64,000 nucleotides of DNA from Chitinophagaceae bacterium (GTDB lineage: Bacteria > Bacteroidota > Bacteroidia > Chitinophagales > Chitinophagaceae): positions 310,001 to 374,000 of the forward strand of contig JALNZE010000001.1 in the NCBI GenBank assembly GCA_023229465.1, in the 5' to 3' direction. The notes beneath the pieces are model-generated. The model made no database searches, had not been told where the DNA came from, and saw nothing but the letters and a program-made list of their open reading frames with translations. Position 1 is the first letter of the stretch; each line of letters opens with the position of its first letter. The position numbers and the translations under genes were made by a program. This document shows positions 17,431 to 27,300 of the stretch, piece after piece.

Positions 17431-18459
17431 TTAAAAATAATTTGCTTTCAGTTGTAAGCCTAATGTTTCTTCAAGCCCAAATATCAAATTCATATTCTGC
17501 AAAGCCTGACCACAGGCGCCTTTTAGTAAATTGTCGATAGCTGAATGAACAACCATTTTGTTACCCGGTTTTTCAATAAACAGTAAACATTTATTAGTAT
17601 TAACTACCTGTTTCAGATCAATCATTGAATCACTTACCAGTGTAAACGGATGTTCGCTGTAGTATGTTTTATATAATTGCTTAATTTCTGCCAGGGGCAA
17701 GCCGCAATCTATAATGGAACTAACATAAATGCCCCTCGTAAAATCGCCCCTCCATGGAACAAAATTTACACACATGCCATCATTGCCCTGGAGTTGTGTA
17801 AGACTTTGCTGAATTTCGTTAATGTGTTGATGTTGTAACGATTTATATGCCTGTATATTACTGGCCCGCCAGCTAAAATGAGCAGTAGCGCTCAATCCCT
17901 GACCAGCGCCCGTTGAGCCTGTAATGCCCGTTGTATATACATCTCCCAACACCCCAGCTTTCGCCAGGGGCAATAAACCCAACTGAATGGCTGTAGCGAA
18001 ACACCCCGGGTTAGCAATATTTTTGGCTGTTTTGATGGCTTCTTTATTCAGCTCGGGTAGCCCATACACAAACACCCGGTTATCAAACTGCGCATTAGTG
18101 GTTAACCTAAAATCCTGCGACAGGTCAATCACTTTAATCGTATCCGGCATTTTATTGGCTGATAAAAATTTAATCGCGTCTCCATGTCCAACGCAGAGGA
18201 ATAAAACATCTATATCAATTTGCAACAGATCCGTAAATATAATTTCTGTTTCACCCAGAAGGTCGGTATGTATGTTACTTACCGGGTTTCCTGCATTACT
18301 GGTACTATGAATAAAAGAGATAGATACAGCGGGATGATTGATTAATAATCGGATCAGCTCACCGCCGGTATAACCCGCGCCGCCAATAATACCAACCCGG
18401 ATATTCTCCAACTTGTGTTGCGAATCGGTAGCAGGATATATCTTGTTTTCTACATTCAT
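17431..18459 (-). CDS. argC: N-acetyl-gamma-glutamyl-phosphate reductase family
   Basis: A 342-residue NADPH-dependent reductase that makes N-acylglutamate semialdehyde from the acyl phosphate. The Rossmann motif GIIGGAGYTGGELIRLL is at 23-39 and the thioester-forming Cys153 sits in NPGCFATA, with the GSTGAGQGLSATAHF loop after it. Length fits the long type 1 family. The about 15-residue N-terminal extension before the Rossmann strand is unusual but the ATG at 18459 is the only one suitable. The gap to argG is 120 bp and rich in short imperfect TTCAA/ATTC repeats. Confidence 0.95.
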   Translation of the reverse strand: MNVENKIYPATDSQHKLENIRVGIIGGAGYTGGELIRLLINHPAVSISFIHSTSNAGNPVSNIHTDLLGETEIIFTDLLQIDIDVLFLCVGHGDAIKFLSANKMPDTIKVIDLSQDFRLTTNAQFDNRVFVYGLPELNKEAIKTAKNIANPGCFATAIQLGLLPLAKAGVLGDVYTTGITGSTGAGQGLSATAHFSWRASNIQAYKSLQHQHINEIQQSLTQLQGNDGMCVNFVPWRGDFTRGIYVSSIIDCGLPLAEIKQLYKTYYSEHPFTLVSDSMIDLKQVVNTNKCLLFIEKPGNKMVVHSAIDNLLKGACGQALQNMNLIFGLEETLGLQLKANYF

Positions 18460-18579
18460 AATTAATAAATTTTCAACTTCTCAAAATCACTTCAACATTC
18501 AATATTCCGTGTTCAAGATTCAATGTTCTTCTGCCAATACTTTCAATCGGGGGGAGGGAATATTCGATATCCCCCACAT

Positions 18580-19824
18580 TTATTTATTCAACTCTTGAAT
18601 AGTATGATAGATCGCTGTCTGGTTACCAAATATTTTAGAGAAGCCTCTCACGTCTTCTCCACTCCAGCCGGTATTCATCTCGCCATATTTTCCGAATTGA
18701 CTACTCATCAGATCAAACCTGGATTCGATACCGATTACCTGAAAACGATATGGGTGTAATTGTACAAATACATCACCGGTTACATTTGCCTGCGAGTTTT
18801 CCAGGTACGCTTCTATATCGCGCATCACCGGATCCAGTATCTGTCCCTCATGCAGCCAGTTACCATAGAACTGCGCCAACTGGTCTTTCCAGCCCAACTG
18901 CCATTTTGTTAATACGTGTTTTTCCAATGCATGGTGTGCTTTCAAAATAACCATGGGTGCGGCTGCTTCAAAACCAACACGGCCTTTGATACCGATGATG
19001 GTATCTCCCACATGTATATCCCGTCCAACACCATAAGGACCTGCAAGGGTTTGCAGGAACCGGATGGCTTTTGCGGGATGATCAAATAGTTGATCATTGA
19101 TACCGGTTAATGCTCCTTTTTCAAAATGCAACTTAACCTCTTCACTGCCTGTTTTAGTAACCTGTGTGGGCCATGCTTCTTCCGGCAGGAGGCCTTTCGA
19201 TTGCAGTGTTTCTTTACCACCCACGCTGGTTCCCCACAAACCTTTATTAATAGAGTAAGCTGCTTTTTCAAAATTCATGGCCACTCCTTTTGCTTTCAGG
19301 TAGGTAATTTCTGCTTCGCGGCTCAGCTTCATATCACGTATCGGTGTAATAATTGCTATACCAGGTATCATGACAGTAAAGATCATATCAAACCTTACCT
19401 GGTCGTTACCCGCGCCTGTACTGCCATGTACCACTGCAGCGGCATTCATTTTTTTAGCATGCTCCGCAATATGCAATGCCTGGCTCAATCTTTCCGCGCT
19501 AACACTTAACGGATAGGTATTATTCTTCAATACATTTCCGTAGATCAGGTATTTGACAATACTGTTGTAATAACTTTTCACCGCATCAACAGTTGTATGT
19601 GTTTTTACACCAAGCGAATAGGCATGTTTTTCTACCTGAAATAACTCTTCTTCACTAAACCCGCCTGTATTAACAATCACACTATGCACTTCATAGCCTT
19701 TGTCATCTGTCAGGTACTTTACACAGTAGGTAGTATCCAGTCCGCCGCTAAAACCCAGTACCACTTTCGAACCGGCTACCAAAGCAGATTGGGCTTTATG
19801 ATTGTTTGTCTGATCTGTTGTCAT
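18580..19824 (-). CDS. argG: Argininosuccinate synthase
   Basis: A 414-residue ATP-dependent ligase joining citrulline and aspartate. The P-loop FSGGLDTTYC is at about 29-38, followed by VVHGSTGAGNDQVRFD and the citrulline/aspartate-binding SINKGLWG segment. A short N-terminal extension precedes the P-loop. It is the second gene of the array, 71 bp after the GNAT gene. Confidence 0.95.
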   Translation of the reverse strand: MTTDQTNNHKAQSALVAGSKVVLGFSGGLDTTYCVKYLTDDKGYEVHSVIVNTGGFSEEELFQVEKHAYSLGVKTHTTVDAVKSYYNSIVKYLIYGNVLKNNTYPLSVSAERLSQALHIAEHAKKMNAAAVVHGSTGAGNDQVRFDMIFTVMIPGIAIITPIRDMKLSREAEITYLKAKGVAMNFEKAAYSINKGLWGTSVGGKETLQSKGLLPEEAWPTQVTKTGSEEVKLHFEKGALTGINDQLFDHPAKAIRFLQTLAGPYGVGRDIHVGDTIIGIKGRVGFEAAAPMVILKAHHALEKHVLTKWQLGWKDQLAQFYGNWLHEGQILDPVMRDIEAYLENSQANVTGDVFVQLHPYRFQVIGIESRFDLMSSQFGKYGEMNTGWSGEDVRGFSKIFGNQTAIYHTIQELNK

Positions 19825-19895
19825 GATATAAAAGGTTTGTGCTACTGTTATTTAAAGGATCCTTCCGGAAAAGATGATCCGTATTTTATGCCGGA

Positions 19896-20612
19896 TTACA
19901 GGTTGAGGAAATAATGAAACAAAGACTTTGATTTTAACCCATTACCATTTCCGCTTACCGTTTCTTTTTTTCTGAACCAACCTAATAATTTACTCTGTTT
20001 TATTTTCATAAAACGTTCGTACAATTTTGAATTCTGTTTAAACTCATCGGATGTTTCGGCAGGCTCATAGTGGTCAACCGGATCGTATAACATCGCTGTG
20101 CACATGCAATTTTTTCTATCCTTACTCATCAGTATATCATAGTTAACACAGCTTTTACAGCCTGCCCAGAATTCTTCATCATCTGTTAACTCGCTGTAGG
20201 TAACCGGTTCATAACCAAGATCACTGTTAATCTTCATAACAGCCAGTCCGGTAGTCAGCCCAAATATTTTGGCGCTGGGATATTTCTGCCTGGATAAATT
20301 AAAAATAGTTTGCTTAATTTTTTTGGCTATCCCACTTTTTCTGAACTCAGGAGAAACAATCAAACCACTATTGGCTACAAACTGTTCATGTCCCCATACT
20401 TCTATATAACAAAAGCCCACCCATTTACCATCGGGTAATACTGCTATTACCGCTTTACCTTCTTCTATTTTCGCGGCTATGTATTCCGGGCTTCGTTTGG
20501 CAATACCTGTTCCACGGGCTTTTGCCGAAGACTCCATTTCGTTTGTTACAGTTTCAGCGTAATGAACGTCGCTACTATTCGCTATACGAACAATAATCTT
20601 ATCTTCCAACAT
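19896..20612 (-). CDS. GNAT acetyltransferase with a C-terminal Cys4 site, candidate ArgA substitute
   Basis: A 238-residue protein with a GNAT fold in residues 1-150: beta4 NSGLIVSPEF and the acyl-CoA loop RKSGIAKKIK at 91-100. After the GNAT core come Cys152, Cys155, Cys169 and Cys171 (CxxC-x13-CxC), which look like a structural zinc or Fe-S site not part of the standard fold. It leads the arginine array and no ArgA or ArgJ is present in the window, so it is the natural candidate for N-acylating glutamate (acetyl or succinyl). This is inference from position; sequence alone does not prove the substrate. Confidence 0.85.
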   Translation of the reverse strand: MLEDKIIVRIANSSDVHYAETVTNEMESSAKARGTGIAKRSPEYIAAKIEEGKAVIAVLPDGKWVGFCYIEVWGHEQFVANSGLIVSPEFRKSGIAKKIKQTIFNLSRQKYPSAKIFGLTTGLAVMKINSDLGYEPVTYSELTDDEEFWAGCKSCVNYDILMSKDRKNCMCTAMLYDPVDHYEPAETSDEFKQNSKLYERFMKIKQSKLLGWFRKKETVSGNGNGLKSKSLFHYFLNL

Positions 20613-20926
20613 GTTATAATTAAGAGAGTGAAAAAGAAAACACCTATGTGTTTTTAGATCAGTTCCGGGAGAAAGTTCACTGATAGGGGCAAGTGCCAGT
20701 TGCTCGTCCTATCAGCAACCACGTCGGGGTCGCAGAAGAGAGTTACCCAATGTAATTACGGTAGCTATTGGCTCAGCAGCAATAGCGGGTAAATTTTTTA
20801 TATGTGTAAATGACTGTTTCACTGATCAGTTTATGAAATAACCTTGAATTTTTGTAAAAGTATAACAGTTTGTATAAAATGGGTCTGTTTTTTTCTAAAA
20901 GTTTGGTTAAGCATAGCCAATCAACC
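20613..20926 (-). promoter_or_regulatory. Structured leader region of the arginine array
   Basis: A 314-bp gap without a convincing ORF. Three complementary sets are seen. P1 pairs 20699-20704 with 20714-20719 (GTTGCT/AGCAAC). P2 pairs 20680-20687 with 20708-20715 (CTGATAGG/CCTATCAG). P2's distal arm lies in the P1 loop, so they either exclude each other or form an H-type pseudoknot. A third stem joins 20764-20770 to 20780-20786. Nearest the start codon, AAAACAC (20637-20643) and GTGTTTT (20648-20654) form a weak stem with a T-rich tail on the minus strand, as an attenuator would. No match to a riboswitch class I know was recognised. Confidence 0.45.
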
Positions 20927-23734
20927 TTAGTGGTCCCTACTACCTCCGCCACCAAATCCTCCTATCATACCAGGAGGGGGTGGGGTATCCTTTCCAAACA
21001 TTCCGCGCATCATTCCGGGCATACGTTGCTGCTGCCCCGCAAAATTGCGCAGGTTATAGGTAAAAGTGAGCATGAAATAACGGGTAAGCGTATTCGTTTT
21101 GGTATCGATGACCTGGTTAGTAGAAACGGTTCTGGTTACACTTACATTCTGATTCAATAAATCAAAACAACTTAACCTGATCTCTCCGGCTTTGTTTTTC
21201 AAAAACTGTTTGGCAATGGAGGGAGACCATAAAGGCACGCTGGTATTATATCCGGCAGACCTATTGCCATTGTAAGTATAATCAAACTCACCCGAAACAA
21301 TCCATCCTTTTGTATCATAATATGTAAGCTCCGCAGAAAGTACCTGTGTATAATAATTCAGATTTTGCGCGGTTTGTAAAGAATTGCGTGCAATAGTATA
21401 GGTTGATGAAGCGCTGAGGTTCATATCAAAATGACTACTCAGATTCGTGGTCCATCGGATGGTTTCTGCCAAACCGGTATTATATGTGAAATTACTTTTC
21501 GTGTTGAGTAAAGATTGTGTCTGGTTATAATTGATATTGGTCTGGAAGCTCAAATTTGATTTTGGTTTCTTTAAAGGAAACCCATAGTTAAAGTACCCGG
21601 ATATAGTATAGGTACCACCTAAATTCGCATAGGTAGTAGTTTTGCCGCCATTCGGGTTTTGTATGATTGAACTCTGTATATCATTGCCGGTGGCGCTTGC
21701 ATTAATGGTTGCAAAAATAATTCGTTGGGTAACAGGATCAAATGAGGTATACAATACACGCAAACTATTTGTAAACTGTGGTTTCAGATTGGGATTACCC
21801 ACCTGGAAGTTAATAGAATCAGATGTTGTGATGATGGGCTGTAACTGGGTAGTACCCGGCTGGCCGGTTCTTCCATTATAATTTATCCGAAGGATTTTTG
21901 TTTTTGTATAATTATAGGTGAAGTTCACCGTTGGCCTAAGATTCACAAAATTTCTTGTAACCAGTACATTCTTGGTGGTATTATTACTGGTAAGACCTGT
22001 GTATTCCAGTCCTGTTCCAATATTCAGGTTATACTTTGCATGCTGCAAACGGTAACCCAGGTTAGCGGTGTTTGAAACAGATTTGTATTCATAAGAATTA
22101 CTGAAGAGACTGTCGAACATACTGAATTTCTGTGCCGCACCCTCAAACCGATACGTATTCTTGATTGAATGATTATTGGTATAGGAATAGGTATACCTGA
22201 ATTCCAGTACCTGGTTTTTGGCTATTGGTTCTGTATAGGAAAAAGTAGGACTGATCGTAAAATTTCTTGACGTATCCCGATAATACTGGTTGATAGTATC
22301 TGTTTTCACAAAAGGTTTATAAAATGAATTGATGGCATAATTAAATCCATCCCCATTATTTTCACTGGCCGAAAAATTCAGGTCAAGCGATGCGGTTCTG
22401 AATTTTTTTGCGAAACGATGCCTGAACTGCAGATTAGCGCCACTGATGGTATATCCGCTATAAGAACCGGAGGTTTTACTGGTGGATTGATTGATCAATA
22501 CCCCATGGGTTCCTGCTGTAGTTACCGTTGAAGAAGACGCATTGGGTGTATTTGCCTGGAAAGTAATATTCGGCCGGAATATCACTGTATTATTAGAATC
22601 GATCCTGTCTTCAAAGTTAAAGTTGATGCGATGGTTAGCATTTTTAGAAACAGATGCCGCGGAGCGATTATTATACGTGGAAGAATCTTTGTTTACAATA
22701 TTCTGTATAAAACTTACCTGATCAGTTGCTGTACCCGGGTTATTATAAAAATAGCTGCCATAGGCATCAATATCTTTTGTCCAGGCACTTCTGTAATTAA
22801 GCCCTGATGCCCAGGTAGTAGTGATACCACTGCCGGAACCTCCGCTTCCGCTAAAATTACCACCACCACGTCCACCACCCAGATTTTGTTGTGTAAAATT
22901 TTGCTTATTTATATCATTCGCCTGCGCAACCAATGACAACTGATCATTGCCATTGAAGCGGTTGATGCTTACACTTTCATCATAATTACCGGCTGTACCA
23001 ACGCCCAAAACCAGCTTTCCAAAATAGCCCTTTCGTTTGTCTTTTTTAGTAGTGATATTAATTGTTTTAACCCGGTTACCATCATCAAACCCTGTGAACT
23101 TACTCTGATCACTCAGGTCATCAAAGACCTGTATCTTATCAATCACATCCGGAGGCAGGTTCCTGGTGGCCATCCTGGGATCATCGCCAAAAAAACGTTT
23201 ACCATCAACTAATACACGCTGTACCGATTCGCCCTGTGATTTTACGGACCCATCTTTAGCTACTTCCATACCGGGAATTTTTTTCAACAAATCCTCAGCC
23301 ACTGCATTTGGTTTGGTTTTAAAAGCCGAAGCGCTGATCTCCATCGTATCCTTTTTCATCTGTATTACAGACTGGGTAACGGTTACATTACCCAGATCTT
23401 TAGAGGCGGTTCTAAGGTAGATGGTACCCAGATTTACATTGACATTTTGCTGTGAGAATACTTCCTCCTTTGAAAACGGTTCATACCCCTGAAACTTTAC
23501 CTGTATAATCTTCGCCCCCATAGAAATATTGAGAATAGAAAAACTACCATCGGCATTAGCCAGTCCAAAAACTTCCAGAATAGAATCTCTTGCATCCAAC
23601 ACAATGATAGAAGCATCTTTCAGGGATTGTTTGTTCAGCGAGTCTACTAATTTACCCTTGATGGATCCTGTAGTTTGTGCAGAAGCGGGCATCGCCAGCA
23701 GGATACAGGTTACTATTATCAGCATTTTACGCAT
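20927..23734 (-). CDS. TonB-dependent-receptor-like outer membrane beta-barrel protein
   Basis: A 935-residue protein. A signal peptide (1-19, ending ASAQ) is followed by a carboxypeptidase-regulatory-like domain (about 24-100), a plug-like domain (about 125-230, with RVLVDGKRFFGDDP and VIDKIQVFDD), and a long C-terminal beta-barrel. Gly/Ser/Asn-rich surface loops (around 285-305) and a Gly/Met/Pro-rich C-terminus ending in a polyglycine stretch are notable. It belongs to the Bacteroidota 'outer membrane beta-barrel' group related to TonB-dependent receptors but without a SusD partner, so it is not a standard glycan-import pair. The substrate is unknown. Confidence 0.88.
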   Translation of the reverse strand: MRKMLIIVTCILLAMPASAQTTGSIKGKLVDSLNKQSLKDASIIVLDARDSILEVFGLANADGSFSILNISMGAKIIQVKFQGYEPFSKEEVFSQQNVNVNLGTIYLRTASKDLGNVTVTQSVIQMKKDTMEISASAFKTKPNAVAEDLLKKIPGMEVAKDGSVKSQGESVQRVLVDGKRFFGDDPRMATRNLPPDVIDKIQVFDDLSDQSKFTGFDDGNRVKTINITTKKDKRKGYFGKLVLGVGTAGNYDESVSINRFNGNDQLSLVAQANDINKQNFTQQNLGGGRGGGNFSGSGGSGSGITTTWASGLNYRSAWTKDIDAYGSYFYNNPGTATDQVSFIQNIVNKDSSTYNNRSAASVSKNANHRINFNFEDRIDSNNTVIFRPNITFQANTPNASSSTVTTAGTHGVLINQSTSKTSGSYSGYTISGANLQFRHRFAKKFRTASLDLNFSASENNGDGFNYAINSFYKPFVKTDTINQYYRDTSRNFTISPTFSYTEPIAKNQVLEFRYTYSYTNNHSIKNTYRFEGAAQKFSMFDSLFSNSYEYKSVSNTANLGYRLQHAKYNLNIGTGLEYTGLTSNNTTKNVLVTRNFVNLRPTVNFTYNYTKTKILRINYNGRTGQPGTTQLQPIITTSDSINFQVGNPNLKPQFTNSLRVLYTSFDPVTQRIIFATINASATGNDIQSSIIQNPNGGKTTTYANLGGTYTISGYFNYGFPLKKPKSNLSFQTNINYNQTQSLLNTKSNFTYNTGLAETIRWTTNLSSHFDMNLSASSTYTIARNSLQTAQNLNYYTQVLSAELTYYDTKGWIVSGEFDYTYNGNRSAGYNTSVPLWSPSIAKQFLKNKAGEIRLSCFDLLNQNVSVTRTVSTNQVIDTKTNTLTRYFMLTFTYNLRNFAGQQQRMPGMMRGMFGKDTPPPPGMIGGFGGGGSRDH

Positions 23735-23816
23735 AATACAAGGATCATTTACGAAAAGTAAATGTAGTTTTCTTCTTTAAGCAAATTACCCTGTTAAAGA
23801 TTAACGGAAAACTACC

Positions 23817-23834
23817 ATGATAGTTGGGTATCAT
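23817..23834. promoter_or_regulatory. Inverted repeat in the divergent promoter region
   Basis: ATGATA, spacer GTTGGG, TATCAT: perfect 6-bp arms in the 240-bp gap between the divergent outer membrane protein gene and the YHS lipoprotein gene. The spacing between TGAT and ATCA is 8 bp, not the 4 bp of CRP/FNR sites. It is a candidate operator only. Confidence 0.3.
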
Positions 23835-23974
23835 CACTTGAAAATCGGTGAAAACAAAGATGTGATAGGCGGGGTTTTACTACTTTTGGTTTTGCTATCA
23901 AATTTTGCTTCTCAGTATAGGGTTTAGATACTATTTTTGCACCTCCAAAACACATTCATTATAATCATGCCTTT

Positions 23975-24307
23975 ATGCAAAAGAAATACCTGAAACCTAT
24001 AAAGCTAACCCTTAGTTTAGTAATAACCGGGTGCCTTTTACTTACTGCCTGCCAGTCGGGCAATACCAAAACAGAAAACGCTCCTATGGCAGATACAACA
24101 AGTATGCAGCAGGATAGTGCGCATGTATTTGATCATCTTTTAGTTGATAACAAGAAAGACCCCACTTGTGGCATGCCAACTACGGCTGGTATTTCTGATA
24201 CCGCCCATTATAAAGATCATGTTTTGGGGTTTTGCTCTAAAGAATGTAAAGATGAATTCCTGAAAAATCCGGATGCAGCGATAGCCGCGGCGGAATTAAA
24301 AAAATGA
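23975..24307 (+). CDS. YHS-domain lipoprotein
   Basis: A 110-residue protein with a lipoprotein signal (lipobox LLTAC, Cys26), a Thr/Ser/Asp-rich linker, and a C-terminal YHS-like domain: DPTCGMPTTAG, then GFCSKECKDEFLKNP. YHS domains bind copper or other soft metals through these cysteines and often accompany metal-efflux systems. No metal transporter is adjacent, so the target is unknown. A possible TATTTTTG -7 element is at 23932-23939. Confidence 0.8.
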   Translation: MQKKYLKPIKLTLSLVITGCLLLTACQSGNTKTENAPMADTTSMQQDSAHVFDHLLVDNKKDPTCGMPTTAGISDTAHYKDHVLGFCSKECKDEFLKNPDAAIAAAELKK

Positions 24308-24346
24308 TCGCGGATTACACGGATTTGAAAGGCGGTTGGTTTTTAA

Positions 24347-27300
24347 TTAACTAAACAGGTATTCCACATCTTCCTTCGTCAGGCTCTTCACAAATCCTTC
24401 ATCATCAGTAATGAGGTCTTTGGCAAGGTTACGTTTACGTTCCTGTAATTTGAGTATCTTATCTTCTACCGTATCGGTACAGATCATCCGGTAAGCGAAA
24501 ATATTTTTGGTTTGGCCTATACGATGGGTTCGGTCAATAGCCTGTTGTTCTACAGCCGGGTTCCACCAGGGATCAACAATGTATACATAATCTGCGGCGG
24601 TAAGGTTCAAGCCCACACCACCCGCTTTTAAAGAGATCAGGAACACACGGCAGTTTTCATCATTCTGAAAACGGGTGATGGCTTTCTCTCTTTCCGCCAC
24701 TGTGCTGCTTCCATCAAAATATTCATAATCTACACCAAGTTCTTTCATTTTTTCCCTGATCAATGCCAGCATACCGAGGAACTGTGAAAAAATCAATGCC
24801 TTATGATTACTGATATTCTCTGTGATCTCTCTTCCGATCTCTTCCAGTTTAACTGATACATTAGGGAAGCGCTCCTCTTCTTTTACAATTGCCGGACTAT
24901 CGCATATCTGCCGCAACTTCATCAATCCCTGCAAAATAGTAAGTTGTGATTTTTGGATGCCCTGGTTTTCAACTACCCCCAGAATTTTATCGCGGTAGTC
25001 ATTTCTGTATGCTTCATAAATTTTTCTTTGCTCATCCCCCATTTCGCAGAACAGCACCATCTCCTGTTTTTCGGGAAGGTCTTTCGCCACTTGCTCTTTT
25101 GTCCGGCGCAGAATAAAGGGATATAAGAGTTTTCGTAAATGATCTTTTTGTTCTTTCTCGCCAAACTTATCAATGGGTACAGAAAATTCCTGTTTAAAGA
25201 ATTCAATACTGCCCAGCATTCCAGGATTCAGAAAGTTCATCTGGGCAAAAATATCAAACGTATTATTCTGTAATGGTGTACCACTTAAACACAAACGATT
25301 CTTTGCTTTTAGTAAACCAGCCGCTTTGGTTACTTTACTTCCCGGATTTTTAATGGCCTGGCTTTCATCAAGAATTACGTAATCGAAGTTCACATCCACA
25401 AACTGCTTGATATCACTGCGAAGGGTACCATAAGTAGTAATGATTACATCAATTTCTCCACTACCCAATATTTCATGTGAGCGGTTGCCCCCGTGATGAA
25501 TGGAGAAAGTAAGAGAAGGTGTAAATTTTTTGATCTCATTTTGCCAGTTAAACATCAGGGTGGTTGGACAAACCACCAGGGCTTTTAAGGTGCCATTTTC
25601 TTCTTTCAGGTGATGAATAAAACTAAGGGCCTGTATGGTTTTACCCAAACCCATATCATCGGCCAGAATACCGCCCCATTGCACTTCCCGCAGGTAATTC
25701 AGCCACTGAAAACCACTTTCCTGGTAAGGCCTTAGTATTTCTTTCAAATGGGCCGGCGCCGCTATGGGCTTGATAGAATGATTACCTTTTAAATTTTCAT
25801 ACTTCTCTTCCAGTTTAAAAAATAATTCTTCCTCATCCCGCTGGAGATACAATTCTTCGATAACGCTGAAATGGTATTTGCTCAGCTTCATACTGCCCGA
25901 CTTGCCATCGCCCACCCTAAAGAGGAGTGAATATTTTTTTATCCATTCTTCTGGTAAGATGCCGAGTGTTCCATCATCCAGCTGAACAAACTGTTGCTTA
26001 TTACCCAATGCTTTCTTTACTTCTTCTATCGTTACTTTCTGCTCGCCAAACAATATTTCTACTTTCGCGTCAAACCAATCAGTATTACTGCTGATGAATA
26101 TTTTAGTAGTGGGTTTCGCAGTGTTAAAACGGAAATTTTTTAAGGCTTCGAACCCAAATACAGGTACGTTCATTTCTTTTACAGCATCTACAAACAGGAA
26201 GAACCAGTTATTGCGCAATACATCCGTTCCTTTCAGTGCCAGCACATGCCCATCGGCAGGACGGATAAATGCCGAGTGTAAGGATTCTATCTTTTGTATG
26301 AACTCTCTTTCTACTTCCAGGTTACGTTGTATCACTAATAATTTATCTGCTATGGGCAGAATAATTTTTTCCTTGTCCGTGGTGCGCACATCATACCCCC
26401 TGTAATTGAAGAGCGGCTGAAAAAGGAGATAATCGCCTTTTTCTTTCAGCATGATCTTGAGTTCAGGCTTAATGTCTTTTACTTCTTCTTTCAGTACATT
26501 GGTAAAGTGTACCGCATATTCTTTGGAAAGCGGAAGTAAAAACCGCTGCAATTGTACTGCCCAGTCTTCCGCTGCTATATGGATAATACCGGAAGGCAGA
26601 AATTTTTCGACCACCATGATATCTTCGGAACGCTGCCAGGTATAAAACTGGTTATGGTATTGGAACATCAGTGCAGACTCACTTTCATTCTCTGCAATAT
26701 TTAAATCAGCCAATGGCAATTTTATACGGCAATCTACCAAATACTCACCGTTGGCATAACTCACTTCAAATTCCGGACTGATGAATGGTTCCATTAGTTC
26801 TGCCTGCAAAAGATTAGCGGTGGTGAATGTTTTTCTGGCAGGCAGATAAAAAACAAATTTACTTACCGTAAGGTCCGTAAAGAATTTCTTGAATTTTGGA
26901 TGCAGGAATTCATTAATCAGGTGGCGGGTTTCTTCAGGCAATTCATCATTATGCTGCTGAATGATATTTTCCCAGATACCGCTGAATGGCGAGTTTCTAT
27001 TAAGGTAACGGCTCACTTCTCCGGGCATCAGTTTGCGTAATTGCTGAAGGAGCATTTTATCCTCTTCACTAAATACTTCTGTATTAATAAATTTGGCGAG
27101 ATCCAGTTTGGCCGTTTTACTGATGTATTTAGTAAGCGCTTCATCAGCCTCTCCCTGCACTGCCTCTAATTGAACATAGGGATACTGCAATTCATTTGCA
27201 GTAATCACAATCCCCAGTTTCAGTGTTGTTTTTACAGGCTCCTCTCCGGCAGGCATACTATCCTGATCAATCCCCGATTCAACAGGCCCCGGCCTGGCTT

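Noticed and set aside
20613..20926. A TPP riboswitch, because of CTGAG and GAACTGATC strings
   Set aside because: The order and the pairing partners of the TPP aptamer are missing and the downstream genes are for arginine.
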